From assembly GCA_050247075.1 (NCBI GenBank), contig JBFWUW010000062.1, positions 1-43,267 on the forward strand: 43,267 nucleotides of DNA, read 5' to 3'. How positions within the stretch are numbered: position 1 is the stretch's first letter; every line of letters starts with the position of its first letter. Made by a program: the position numbers and the translations under genes. The notes under the pieces are model-generated. The model ran no database searches, had not been told where the DNA came from, and saw only the letters and a list, made by a program, of their open reading frames with translations. This DNA is from JBFWUW01 sp050247075. Lineage in GTDB: Bacteria; Planctomycetota; Planctomycetia; Pirellulales; JBFWUW01. Positions 33,033 through 41,439 of the stretch are shown one piece after another.

Positions 33033-34652
33033 CTAATAATCGACCATGAACTGCGTACCCAAGATGGTGTAGGTACCGCTGGTTTGGCCGTTCACCGGGG
33101 CATGGTCGTCGATCTGGCCGTGAATGCAGTTGAACATCATGCGGGCGTAGGGATTCCAGTGCCAATTGACCCCTAACGTCACCGACTGGCCCACGCCGCC
33201 ACGGACGTTGTCGTCGGAGAAGTCGGCCGCCGAGAGCCGGGCCGCCACCTGCCAGGCACCCCAACCCGCCCGCACGCCGTCGCAGCAGGTATCGACGATC
33301 CAAAAATTCTCGTAGGGGTGGACGCGGTCAAGCTGGCCCGTGGAACGTTCCCAAGCCATGCTTTCACCGGTAAGGAAGTAGGAGACATAGCAGTACGCCC
33401 CGTGGAAGTGCAGTTCGCGGCCCGTTCGGCGCTGCAGCCAGATGTGCTGATATTCGCCGACAACCTGAAACGGCCCCAGGTTGACTAATGCTTCAACACC
33501 CAACATTTCGTACTGTTGTGTTCCCGCGATGATGCCGGTGTCGATCCAACGGCCCGTGGTGCGGGCCTCGGGCCGGGTGGAAAACCTCGCCGCGCTGTTG
33601 GGATTGCTGTCCGATGGATCGGCCAACGTGCCGGAGACGGCCCAATGGGCAAACCCGCGTCCGCCGGAGCATTCGTCGTACCAGATGGTGTTGGCAAAGC
33701 GTCCGCAGACCTCGGCCTGGTAGGCCGAATTGGCGGTCACGATGCCGATCTGCTGCATGTCCTCCATCATGTAGGCCCCAAACCGCCAGTTGTAGGCTTC
33801 GTCGTCGCTCTTGCCGTAGGAGCAGATGCCGTAGCGGCGGGCATCGGGGTTGACCGCTTCGATGATGAAGGGGCGTTCGATGAACACGTTGTAGCGGCTG
33901 CTGTTGATGTGATCCAAGCCGTAGGGCCGCTTCTGATTGCCCAGCAGCACGGTATGCAGCAGCGGCAACTCCTTAAAGCCGATGAAACAATCCTTGAACT
34001 GCGGCGTGTCGGGCCGGTTGATGTCGAACTCCGCTTTGTAGAGCATCAAATCGGGGATATCGCCCTGCAGGCCAAAGCGGACCCGGCGGAACAGAAACCG
34101 GTCATCGACGTCGTTCGTGGCGGAACCGGTCTCGAAGGCATTCGCCCCTGGCGACGTTTGCGGAAAGGCCCAGTAGGGCGTGTGGATGCGTCCGGTCCAT
34201 TTTTGCGTCGGCTTCTTGGCGTCCTCGGCTTTCTTGATCGCCTCGGCAAGCTTTTTCTTTTCGTCCTCGGCCTTCTTTTTTTCGTCGTCCGCTTTCTTTT
34301 TCTCTTCCTTCTTCTTGTCATCCTTGATGCGCTGCTCGCGGTCTTGCTCCAAGGCCTCAATGCGCTCTTGCAACTCGGCCGCCTCGGAAGGGGCTTCGCC
34401 CGGCGCCTCCAGCCGCGCACCGACCCGGCCTACCGCCGGCAGCCGGCGAACCTCGCGACGTCGCTCCAAGCTGCGCAGCCGGCTCTCGGTTTCGTGCAGC
34501 CGTTCTCGAAGTTCTTGCAATTCGTCCGGGGACGGCGCCGCGGAAGGAGCATAGGGAACGGGTTCTTGCGCCATACCGCTCAATTGCCACCCACCGCACA
34601 GAACAATCGCCAGCAACGCTTGCGCCGCTGGCAAGATCGTTAATTGTCGCAT
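33033..34652 (-). CDS. Coiled-coil OprP/OprO-like outer-membrane porin
   Basis: The 539-residue product has a signal peptide (1-28), a Glu/Lys/Arg-rich coiled coil (about 35-150, with KKKEEKKKADDEKKKAEDEK) and a beta-barrel of the phosphate-selective porin O/P type: RRVRFGLQGDIPDLMLYKAEFD, GFKELPLLHTVLLGNQKRPYGLDH, SFTLGVNWHWNP-like strand SVTLGVNWHWNPYARMMFN and a final strand ending FMVDY. The N-terminal coil may span the periplasm toward the cell wall. The transported solute is unknown. A paralogue lies just upstream. Confidence 0.87.
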   Translation of the reverse strand: MRQLTILPAAQALLAIVLCGGWQLSGMAQEPVPYAPSAAPSPDELQELRERLHETESRLRSLERRREVRRLPAVGRVGARLEAPGEAPSEAAELQERIEALEQDREQRIKDDKKKEEKKKADDEKKKAEDEKKKLAEAIKKAEDAKKPTQKWTGRIHTPYWAFPQTSPGANAFETGSATNDVDDRFLFRRVRFGLQGDIPDLMLYKAEFDINRPDTPQFKDCFIGFKELPLLHTVLLGNQKRPYGLDHINSSRYNVFIERPFIIEAVNPDARRYGICSYGKSDDEAYNWRFGAYMMEDMQQIGIVTANSAYQAEVCGRFANTIWYDECSGGRGFAHWAVSGTLADPSDSNPNSAARFSTRPEARTTGRWIDTGIIAGTQQYEMLGVEALVNLGPFQVVGEYQHIWLQRRTGRELHFHGAYCYVSYFLTGESMAWERSTGQLDRVHPYENFWIVDTCCDGVRAGWGAWQVAARLSAADFSDDNVRGGVGQSVTLGVNWHWNPYARMMFNCIHGQIDDHAPVNGQTSGTYTILGTQFMVDY

Positions 34653-34965
34653 AATGGTTGCTTCACGAGTGATCGGGACAAGCCATGCCCGCGTTACAAA
34701 GGTTGCGGGTGATACTGTCGTTATCGCCGGCCCTCGCGGGTAAGATTATTAGACGTGTTATGCGCGGCCCGACCGGACCAATCGCTACAATGCGGCTGGC
34801 AAGATAGGTGCAATCCTAACAACCGGCATGTTCCGCATCCGCTAACAGGCCGCTGTCGCTGCCCGCCAATGGAGAGTCCCTAACCTAGCAGGCGGCTTGG
34901 CCTGCCCGGCGGACATGGTTGGCGAGCCTTGCTCCCTGGATGGCGCTTAGTGTGTCGCCGATCTC
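34653..34965. other. Intergenic space between the two porin genes
   Basis: These 313 bases hold no gene I can support. A weak hairpin (GCAGGC/GCCTGC, 34888-34905) lies about 60 bases after the restored end of the upstream porin and has no T-run. No convincing promoter was seen. Confidence 0.4.
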
Positions 34966-36741
34966 TCAAAAATCCCACGCCAGGCGTGTGCCCCAGCCGT
35001 GTGCAAAGCCATCGCCCGGATTGGCATTGGCGCCAATAGGGCCAAAGGGAGCATCGCGATATGTCAGCATGTAGTTCAACTGCAGCTTCATATTGGGGTT
35101 GAAGAACTAATTGACGCCGAGAGTTCCGTTGTGCAGGATGCCGCCGTTGTTGACGCCATCGTTGAGGCAGAGGTAGTTGTAACGGGCACCGACTTGCCAT
35201 GCTCCCCAACCGGCGCAATGGCCGTTGCACGTTGGCACACAGAAGAAGTTTTCGTACGGGCGAACGCGTTCAAAAAACCCGTTCTTCTTACTGTAGTGGT
35301 CGCTTTCGCCCGTAAGAAAATACATCAATTGCGCGTATCCGCCGTGGTAGACGGTGGTGGCTTGCACCGGCCCAAATCCGGCTAGTGAGCCCGTGCCCAG
35401 GCCCGCCGCAAAGGGGACTTGCCGCGCGTCGTGTACGACGTTGACCAGGTATTCGCTTTGAAAGGTCCAGGAGCGGTGCACCACGACAAATTCCAAGTTG
35501 GCCCGCTGTTCATTGTCGCCTTGCAGAATGATGTTGGCCGGCGTCGGCCAGTTGCCCGACAGGCCAGCTCGGACAGCGTCACGCGTACGGTACTGCTCGA
35601 AGCGCTGATTGCCGAGTGCGCCACCACCGATGTTGTTGCTGACCAAGGTTGCTTGGCGAAATGATCCACCGACATGCACCAAATTGCGCCCTTCGTCGTC
35701 CCAATACAGCAGCCGCGTCAAGCGGCCCACGGCGGAGTAATCGCCGATACCAGAATTAAAGGCGAAGACATTGTTCGTCGGCTGAAAAATGCCCACGTTG
35801 TAAGTGCCATCCTCATCGTCGCCGTAAGTTCCCAAGATTGTCAGACCCGGCGTAAACCCGTTGTATAGTCCGCCGTAAAAAGTGTCCTGGTTGTACGATC
35901 GCTCCATGAACGGCAAGTAGCGGCTGCTGACCATGTGTTCAAAGCCCATGGCCTCCTTTTGATTGCCGATCTTGACATTCTGCACGATCGGCAGCGACTT
36001 GAATTGAATCCATAAGTCCGTGGGGGCTGTTACGGTGCGCGTGACACCGCCAATATTCGCCGAATTGAAGAAGTCGAGTTCGCAGGCCCAATCAATTTGC
36101 TCGTACATCGTGCCGTCGATGCGGAAGCGCCCGCGGCGGACATCGACGCCGTTGCCGTAGGTGTTGCCGATGCCATTGTCGCGCAATTGGGCTGGCGCGG
36201 GAGGATTGGCCGAGCCGCCCGGTCCCGTGTAGAGATTGTTGTCCACACTGAACACGCTGCCATCGAGTTGGAAACGGCCTCCTACATGGACGCGAAAGTC
36301 CTTGTTCTTCGTGGACAGCTCCAAGCCGTCTTTCCAGGCGGCCGTCATTCCCAAGTCACTACCGACTTCGTACCAGCCCTTGTCGCCATCTTTTTTGTCG
36401 CTGGGCTTCTTTTCGTCTTTCTTGTCGCCCTTCCTTTCCTCCGCCGCATTCATTTCCAGCGCCATGATTCGGGCTTCAATCTCGGCCTGATACATGGCTA
36501 CTGACGTGGGCACGAAATCCACTGGCGGGTCCGAGGTGGAGCCAACGCGCGCGTGGTTGGCTGATTGGCCCGAGACAGCCGCCAGATCGGCCGTTTGCCG
36601 CAGCGGTGCTTGTACGACTTCTTGCCGGCTCGCCTGTCCCCGTTTGGGCGGCTCCACGGCAGGCGTTTCCGCCCAAGCGGCCGCAATGCACCAGAACAAG
36701 GACAACACCGCCAGCCCCCACCGCCAGCCATTACTTCTCAT
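34966..36741 (-). pseudogene. OprP/OprO-like porin interrupted by an in-frame amber codon
   Basis: From the ATG at 36741 the frame encodes a signal peptide, a short coiled coil (about 85-120) and a porin barrel with RRGRFRIDGTMYEQIDWACELDF, FKSLPIVQNVKIGNQKEAMGFEHM and WGAWQVGARYNYL. Codon 545 is TAG (35109-35107) right after TLGVN, where the neighbouring porin has LGVNWHWNP; TGG to TAG explains it. Beyond it the same frame runs 46 more residues (FFNPNMKLQLNYMLTYRDAP and on) to a C-terminal WDF and TGA at 34966, a proper last barrel strand. Without that tail the barrel would probably not assemble. It may be a fresh pseudogene, a read-through gene or a sequence error. Confidence 0.85.
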
Positions 36742-36886
36742 TGGACCGCTCCGAGTTGGCAAGGAATTCGCCAGCCAATCGCCTCGTTGCGAAAGGCAGT
36801 GAGACGCCCCGTACCGAATACTCATCGACTGCCCGAATGGCCCAGCATCGTTAGATTTCATGTCAGTGCCATGATGGCTATGAATT

Positions 36887-36915
36887 GCTAGCAGCCAGCA
36901 GCGCTGGCTGCTAGC
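36887..36915. repeat. Perfect 13-bp inverted repeat between divergent genes
   Basis: GCTAGCAGCCAGC (36887-36899) and GCTGGCTGCTAGC (36903-36915) flank AGC. It lies between the divergent porin and oxidoreductase genes, 58 bases before the latter's ATG. It could be an operator or a transcript hairpin. No T-run follows. Confidence 0.6.
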
Positions 36916-36973
36916 ATAGGGGCAAGTCGCCGAATTCCACGGGTAGCTTTGGGGTTTCAACGGAGGTATTTCC

Positions 36974-38059
36974 ATGCAACGCCGCGACTTCTTGCGACAT
37001 AGTGCCCAACTCTCCGCCGCCGGGGCCGCCGCCGTCACGGGGTTGCGGATGTCGCGGGCGGAAAAGCCCCGTCCCGACCGGATTCGCGTGGGACAGATCG
37101 GCACGGCCCATGCGCACGCCGCCGGCAAGATGGAAACCCTTCGCAAGTTTCCCGACCTGTTTGAAGTCGTGGGCCTGGTGGAGCCCGATGCCGCCTTGCG
37201 CGAGCGGCTTTCCGCCCACAAGGTTTATCGCGACGTGCCGTTGCTGGCCGAGGAGCAACTATTGGCCGCGCCCGGCTTGCAAGCCGTGGCCGTGGAGACG
37301 GAGGTGCGCGACCTGGTGCCGACGGCCCGGCGCTGCGCCGCGGCGGGCGTGCATATCCATCTCGATAAGCCAGCCGGAGAGTCGCTCGACGATCTCCGCA
37401 GCCTGCTGGACGAAGCCACAGCGCACAAGCGGATCGTGCAGATGGGGTACATGCTGCGTTACAACCCCGGCTTTGATTTTGCCTTCAATGCCGTCAAGCA
37501 AGGATGGCTGGGGGACGTGTTTGAGGTCCACGGCGTGATGAGCAAACAGCTCGATGACGCCACGCGCCGCGAACTGGCCGAGTATCCCGGCGGCACCATG
37601 TTTGAGCTGGGCTGCCACTTGATTGATCCGCTGGTCTATCTGCTGGGCCCGCCCGATGCCGTGCGGCCCTTCAGCCGGAAGAGCCGCCCCGAGCAAGACG
37701 GCCTGGCCGACAACCAGTTGGCGGTCTTTGAGTACAAGCAAGCCACGGCCACCATCCGCAGCGCGGTGATTGAACCGCACGGCGGCCAACGGCGGCAGTT
37801 CACCATTTGCGGCACGCAGGGTGTGATCGACATGCACCCCATCGAGCCGCCGCGGCTGCGGCTGGCCCTGGAGAAACCACGGGACGGCTTTCGGGCAGGC
37901 TATCAAGACGTGCAACTGCCGGCCCTGGGGGGCCGCTACGACGGTGATTTCATCGACCTGGCGGCGGTGATTCGGGGTGAGAAGGAGTTTGCCTTTACAC
38001 CCGCCCACGACCTGGCGGCGCATGAGGCCATCTTGCGGGCCAGCGGCGTGATGGCGTAG
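36974..38059 (+). CDS. Gfo/Idh/MocA family oxidoreductase, Tat-type leader
   Basis: The 361-residue product starts MQRRDFLRHSA, a twin-arginine leader with a moderately hydrophobic stretch to residue 22, as in many planctomycete members. The NAD-binding motif is VGQIGTAHAHAAG (39-51), the sugar-acid dehydrogenase signature DKPAG is at 131-135, and GCHLID supplies the catalytic His. GGAGG precedes the ATG. It probably oxidises or epimerises a sugar outside the cytoplasm or at the membrane. The substrate is unknown; no partner gene is adjacent. Confidence 0.88.
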   Translation: MQRRDFLRHSAQLSAAGAAAVTGLRMSRAEKPRPDRIRVGQIGTAHAHAAGKMETLRKFPDLFEVVGLVEPDAALRERLSAHKVYRDVPLLAEEQLLAAPGLQAVAVETEVRDLVPTARRCAAAGVHIHLDKPAGESLDDLRSLLDEATAHKRIVQMGYMLRYNPGFDFAFNAVKQGWLGDVFEVHGVMSKQLDDATRRELAEYPGGTMFELGCHLIDPLVYLLGPPDAVRPFSRKSRPEQDGLADNQLAVFEYKQATATIRSAVIEPHGGQRRQFTICGTQGVIDMHPIEPPRLRLALEKPRDGFRAGYQDVQLPALGGRYDGDFIDLAAVIRGEKEFAFTPAHDLAAHEAILRASGVMA

Positions 38060-38323
38060 ACACCCCATGAGAGCGCACCCGTGGCGTGGGCTTCAGCCCA
38101 CGTCTTGGCCTTTTCGTGCATTAAAGTCCACGCTACGGCCGGTTTGGGCGCTCAACGTCGAAACAGCGTGTGGCTCCCAGCTTGGCCCGATAAAGTGTTG
38201 CTGAAAGCACGCGGTTCTCTGTTGAAAACTGGCTCTTGCCTTATCGCGCGCGACGATCGTGAAGAGAAGCGGGCATCCACGCAATGACCGGCTGTTCGTC
38301 GCGGAAAATGAAGCTAACAGAAC

Positions 38324-38602
38324 GACTTTACGCCGAAGGCGTTTCACAACCCAGCCCAGGGCCGCGAGCGATTAGCGAGCGCACCCTGGGTTCGCAACCG
38401 CCAAGAAATCCCGTAAACCCCGCAGGGGTTTCACAAACGCGCTGGAAGGACCGGCCATTTCGCGCGACAACGATGAAGCGCCGCCGAAATGATTGTGCAA
38501 CCCCTTCGGGGTTGAAGACCTCTCGCGCGTGAATGATACCCAGGGTGCGCTCGCCAGCGAGCGACCCTGGGCTGGAATCTGAAACGCTTTCAGCGTAAGT
38601 CC
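38324..38602. repeat. Mirror-image pair of multi-hairpin repeat units
   Basis: Two units of about 125 bases face each other. Each contains, from the outside in, a TACGCCGAAGGCGTT-like hairpin (38329; right arm ~38583-38597), a CAGCCCAGGG...CCCTGGGT hairpin (38352-38390; right 38538-38573) and an AACCCCGCAGGGGTT hairpin (38416-38430; right 38499-38513). The order is reversed on the right arm, so the whole is a large imperfect palindrome. It fills much of the 605-base gap 38060-38664; the rest of that gap shows nothing clear. Confidence 0.75.
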
Positions 38603-38664
38603 CTCGCGCAACGGCGATTCAGCGGCATCATCAAACTTTCTATCAGGCCACTCCCAGCCTGCGC

Positions 38665-39657
38665 TTACTCCAGCGCCTTGCGGATGAAGTCGAACGCCTG
38701 TTGGTGAGCTTTTTCGACCGTCGCCTTGTCGGCGCTGCCGCCTGACAGCCCGTGGCCGGCCCCCTCCACGGTGATCAGTTCGTGCGGCACGTTATGCCTG
38801 GCCAGTTCCCGGGCCATGTCGGCCGATTTCTCGTAAGGCACATCGGTGTCGGCGGTGCCGTGGATCAAAAGCGTGGGAGGCCATTGGGGCGTGACATGGC
38901 GGATGGAGCAGAGCGCGTCCAACTCTTTCTTTTGCTTGCCCGGCTCGAACCCCGTCACCTCTTTGGTCCAGACCCCGTTTTGCCGCAAGAAGTGGTAGTA
39001 CTTAGCGCGGTCTTGTTGGGCATCGCTATTCGGTTGGGTGTTGGTCAAGACCGGCCCGCCAATGCCTTGGCTGGCCTCCTGGCGGGTGTAGCGAGGCTTT
39101 TCTTGGCGGTAAAATTCCGAGGGTTTGGTCAGCCAATCGCCGTCTACATCACCATAACCCCAATAGGCGACCAGGGCCGTGGGGGGAGGATCGACCGACC
39201 AGCCGGTCATCAGCGTCAGAAAGCCCCCCGCCGAACCACCGGTAACAACCAGTTTGCTGGGGTCGAGGTGGCACAATTCGGCTCCTGGTCCGCGCAGCCA
39301 TTGCAGGGCGTCGCGCACATCTTGCACGATCTCGGGGGCTTTGGCCTCTGGAGCCAGCCGATAGTCGATCGACACCAAAGCGTAGCCTTGTTCGGCACAG
39401 AACTCGGCCAATCGCTGGGGAGGGTTGTCTTTGGTCCCCACGATCAACGCCCCGCCATGAATCCAAACGACCGGATGCCGTACCTGGTCGTCGTCTTCGC
39501 GATAGACGTCGATTTCAATCTTGGTCTTTTCGACCGTCTTGTAGACAAACGTTTGCTTGCGGAACGATTCGTCGCCCCGCGACGGACGGCTAACCGCGAA
39601 TAGCACGACCAATGCCGCCGCCAGGCACCTGATTGCAACCGCCAGTTCTCGATGCAT
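38665..39657 (-). CDS. Exported alpha/beta hydrolase (esterase/lipase-like)
   Basis: The ATG at 39657, behind GGAG, gives 330 residues with a signal peptide (about 1-28, ending near SRG). The hydrolase core has VVWIHGGALIVG (oxyanion loop), SIDYRLAPEAKAPEIVQDVRDAL, nucleophile Ser in TGGSAGGFL, acid in IHGTADTDVPYE and His in EGAGHGLSGG. This resembles BD-FAE/hormone-sensitive-lipase-type esterases, often acting on acetylated or feruloylated sugars. The substrate is unknown. Location is probably periplasmic. Confidence 0.87.
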   Translation of the reverse strand: MHRELAVAIRCLAAALVVLFAVSRPSRGDESFRKQTFVYKTVEKTKIEIDVYREDDDQVRHPVVWIHGGALIVGTKDNPPQRLAEFCAEQGYALVSIDYRLAPEAKAPEIVQDVRDALQWLRGPGAELCHLDPSKLVVTGGSAGGFLTLMTGWSVDPPPTALVAYWGYGDVDGDWLTKPSEFYRQEKPRYTRQEASQGIGGPVLTNTQPNSDAQQDRAKYYHFLRQNGVWTKEVTGFEPGKQKKELDALCSIRHVTPQWPPTLLIHGTADTDVPYEKSADMARELARHNVPHELITVEGAGHGLSGGSADKATVEKAHQQAFDFIRKALE

Positions 39658-39754
39658 GGAGTTTCTCCGTGGTTCCCATCCCCGACCGAAATGCTGACAG
39701 CCTAATAGGTTGGCGTCAAGGCACCGCGGTTGGTTCTTGCCTGGCCTCGGCAGT

Positions 39755-39817
39755 TTGACGGTGCGCATTCAGCCCGCGGGTCATGCATTATCTCCGAATG
39801 TCTGGCTCTCGCGCCGA
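39755..39817 (+). repeat. 63-bp direct repeat, copy 1
   Basis: The 63 bases beginning TTGACGGTGCGCATTCAGCC and ending TCTCGCGCCGA recur without a mismatch at 40161-40223. The 39658-40428 gap that holds both copies has no supportable gene. A GTAGGAGCCGTCTCCGACGG unit lies at 39875-39899. Confidence 0.85.
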
Positions 39818-40007
39818 CAATTGAAGATAATGCAACGATAGCGGACCACCTCGTTGCCGTGGGTGGCACTTGGCTGTAGGAGCCGTCTCCGACGGCGATA
39901 ATCGGCGTTCCATCCTGAAGGGCCGAGACCGCCAAAAACGCCGTATACTCAGGCCGGATTGCGCATCGCGGCCGAGAACGGCGGGATCGTACTGCCCCGC
40001 CAAGGGA

Positions 40008-40143
40008 AGAACCACGAATCAAACGAATCCAGCGAATGAATCTCCTGAGTGGAAACTCGCTTGAGGAAAAGGGGGTGGGCAGCGACTATAAGAACTCGTA
40101 CCGCACGATCCTTATTCGCTGGATTCGTTTGATTCGTGGTTCT
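40008..40143. mobile_element. 136-bp element with perfect 30-bp inverted ends
   Basis: AGAACCACGAATCAAACGAA.. at 40008-40037 is repeated exactly in inverse at 40114-40143 (ending TTCGTTTGATTCGTGGTTCT). The 76-base centre has no reading frame. It sits between the two 63-bp direct repeats and looks like a non-autonomous palindromic element. Confidence 0.65.
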
Positions 40144-40160
40144 CACCAAGCCTCGTCTAA

Positions 40161-40223
40161 TTGACGGTGCGCATTCAGCCCGCGGGTCATGCATTATCTC
40201 CGAATGTCTGGCTCTCGCGCCGA
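40161..40223 (+). repeat. 63-bp direct repeat, copy 2
   Basis: Identical to 39755-39817, same orientation, 406 bases apart. The flanks on either side differ between the two copies, so the repeat ends are sharp. Confidence 0.85.
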
Positions 40224-40428
40224 TTCCTTGATACGAAAGCCAAGCCGCCTTATAGTGGCTAATTCGTTTGATCCGGGGCCAGTAGCGTTGCGGATAATTC
40301 TTGGCGGTCGTGGTGAACTTCTACCTTCCGCCGTGCGTAATGGCGTTAGCGGGCATTGCGCACAAGGCCGGCTCGCCCCTCGTTTGGTTGTGATTTCTTA
40401 GCAATTAGGCTCTTGTAGCGGAATCGTT

Positions 40429-41334
40429 ATGGCATCCGAGGTCGTGATTGAAACCCGAAATCTCAGCAAGACTTACCGAGATTTTTGGGGGCGGCAAAAG
40501 GTTCGTGCGTTGAAGGCCCTGGACCTGGAAGTCCATAAAGGCGAAATCTTTGGCCTGTTGGGGCCCAACGGGTCGGGCAAGACCACCACCATGAAATTGC
40601 TACTGGGATTGTTGTTCCCCAGTAGCGGCCAGGCGCTGGTCTTCAACCAGCCCGCCACCGAAGTCACCAAGAACGAGCGCCTGGGCTATCTGCCTGAGGA
40701 ATCGTACCTGTACAAGTTCTTGAATGCCGAGGAGACGCTGGACTTTTACGGGCGGCTGTTTGACATGCCAGCCACGGTACGGCGGAAGCGCGTGACCGAG
40801 CTGATCGACATGGTCGGCCTGGGCGGGGCTAAGCGACGGCAGTTGAAAGAGTACTCGAAGGGGATGACGCGGCGGATTGGCCTGGCGCAGGCTTTGATCA
40901 ACGATCCCGAGCTGATCTTGTTGGACGAGCCGACCAGCGGCTTGGACCCCATCGGCACGCGGGAAATGAAAGATTTGATCATCAATCTCAAGCAACAGGG
41001 CAAGACGATCATCATGTGCAGCCACTTGCTGGCCGACGTGCAAGATGTTTGCGACCGCATCGCCATTCTGCACCAGGGCGAGCTAAAGGAGGCTGGCCGC
41101 GTCTCCAGCTTGTTGGAAATGCAGGATATGACGGAGATTCGCGCCCGTGGTTTGAGCGATGCGGCCCAGCATGAGATTCGCCAGGTCATCGAGCGGCACC
41201 AGGGCCAGTTAGAAAGCGTGGGCCATCCCACGACGACCTTGGAGGATTTATTCTTGCGAATCGTGCGCGACAGCGACGCCCGCCCCGGCCGCCGCACGGT
41301 CCAAGAGCCGCCGCCGCCTCCCGGAAATCATTAA
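40429..41334 (+). CDS. ABC transporter ATP-binding protein (ABC-2 type)
   Basis: This 301-residue ATPase has Walker A GPNGSGKT (45-52), Q-loop region, signature YSKGM (142-146), Walker B LILLDEP (162-168) and switch histidine in MCSHLLAD. It matches the subfamily that energises ABC-2 exporters or membrane-protein assembly. The C-terminal ~80 residues carry a small regulatory-like tail with a Pro/Arg-rich end. It is followed by a permease after 105 bases that include CAGCCTTTCGCC-type repeats. Confidence 0.94.
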   Translation: MASEVVIETRNLSKTYRDFWGRQKVRALKALDLEVHKGEIFGLLGPNGSGKTTTMKLLLGLLFPSSGQALVFNQPATEVTKNERLGYLPEESYLYKFLNAEETLDFYGRLFDMPATVRRKRVTELIDMVGLGGAKRRQLKEYSKGMTRRIGLAQALINDPELILLDEPTSGLDPIGTREMKDLIINLKQQGKTIIMCSHLLADVQDVCDRIAILHQGELKEAGRVSSLLEMQDMTEIRARGLSDAAQHEIRQVIERHQGQLESVGHPTTTLEDLFLRIVRDSDARPGRRTVQEPPPPPGNH

Positions 41335-41439
41335 GACCATAAAGCCATCGAAGCCGTAAATCCATCGGTCAAGGCCGCGGCCAACCTCTTTTAGCCTTCA
41401 GCCTTTCGCCCTCAGCCTTTCGCCTTCATCCTTTCCCCC

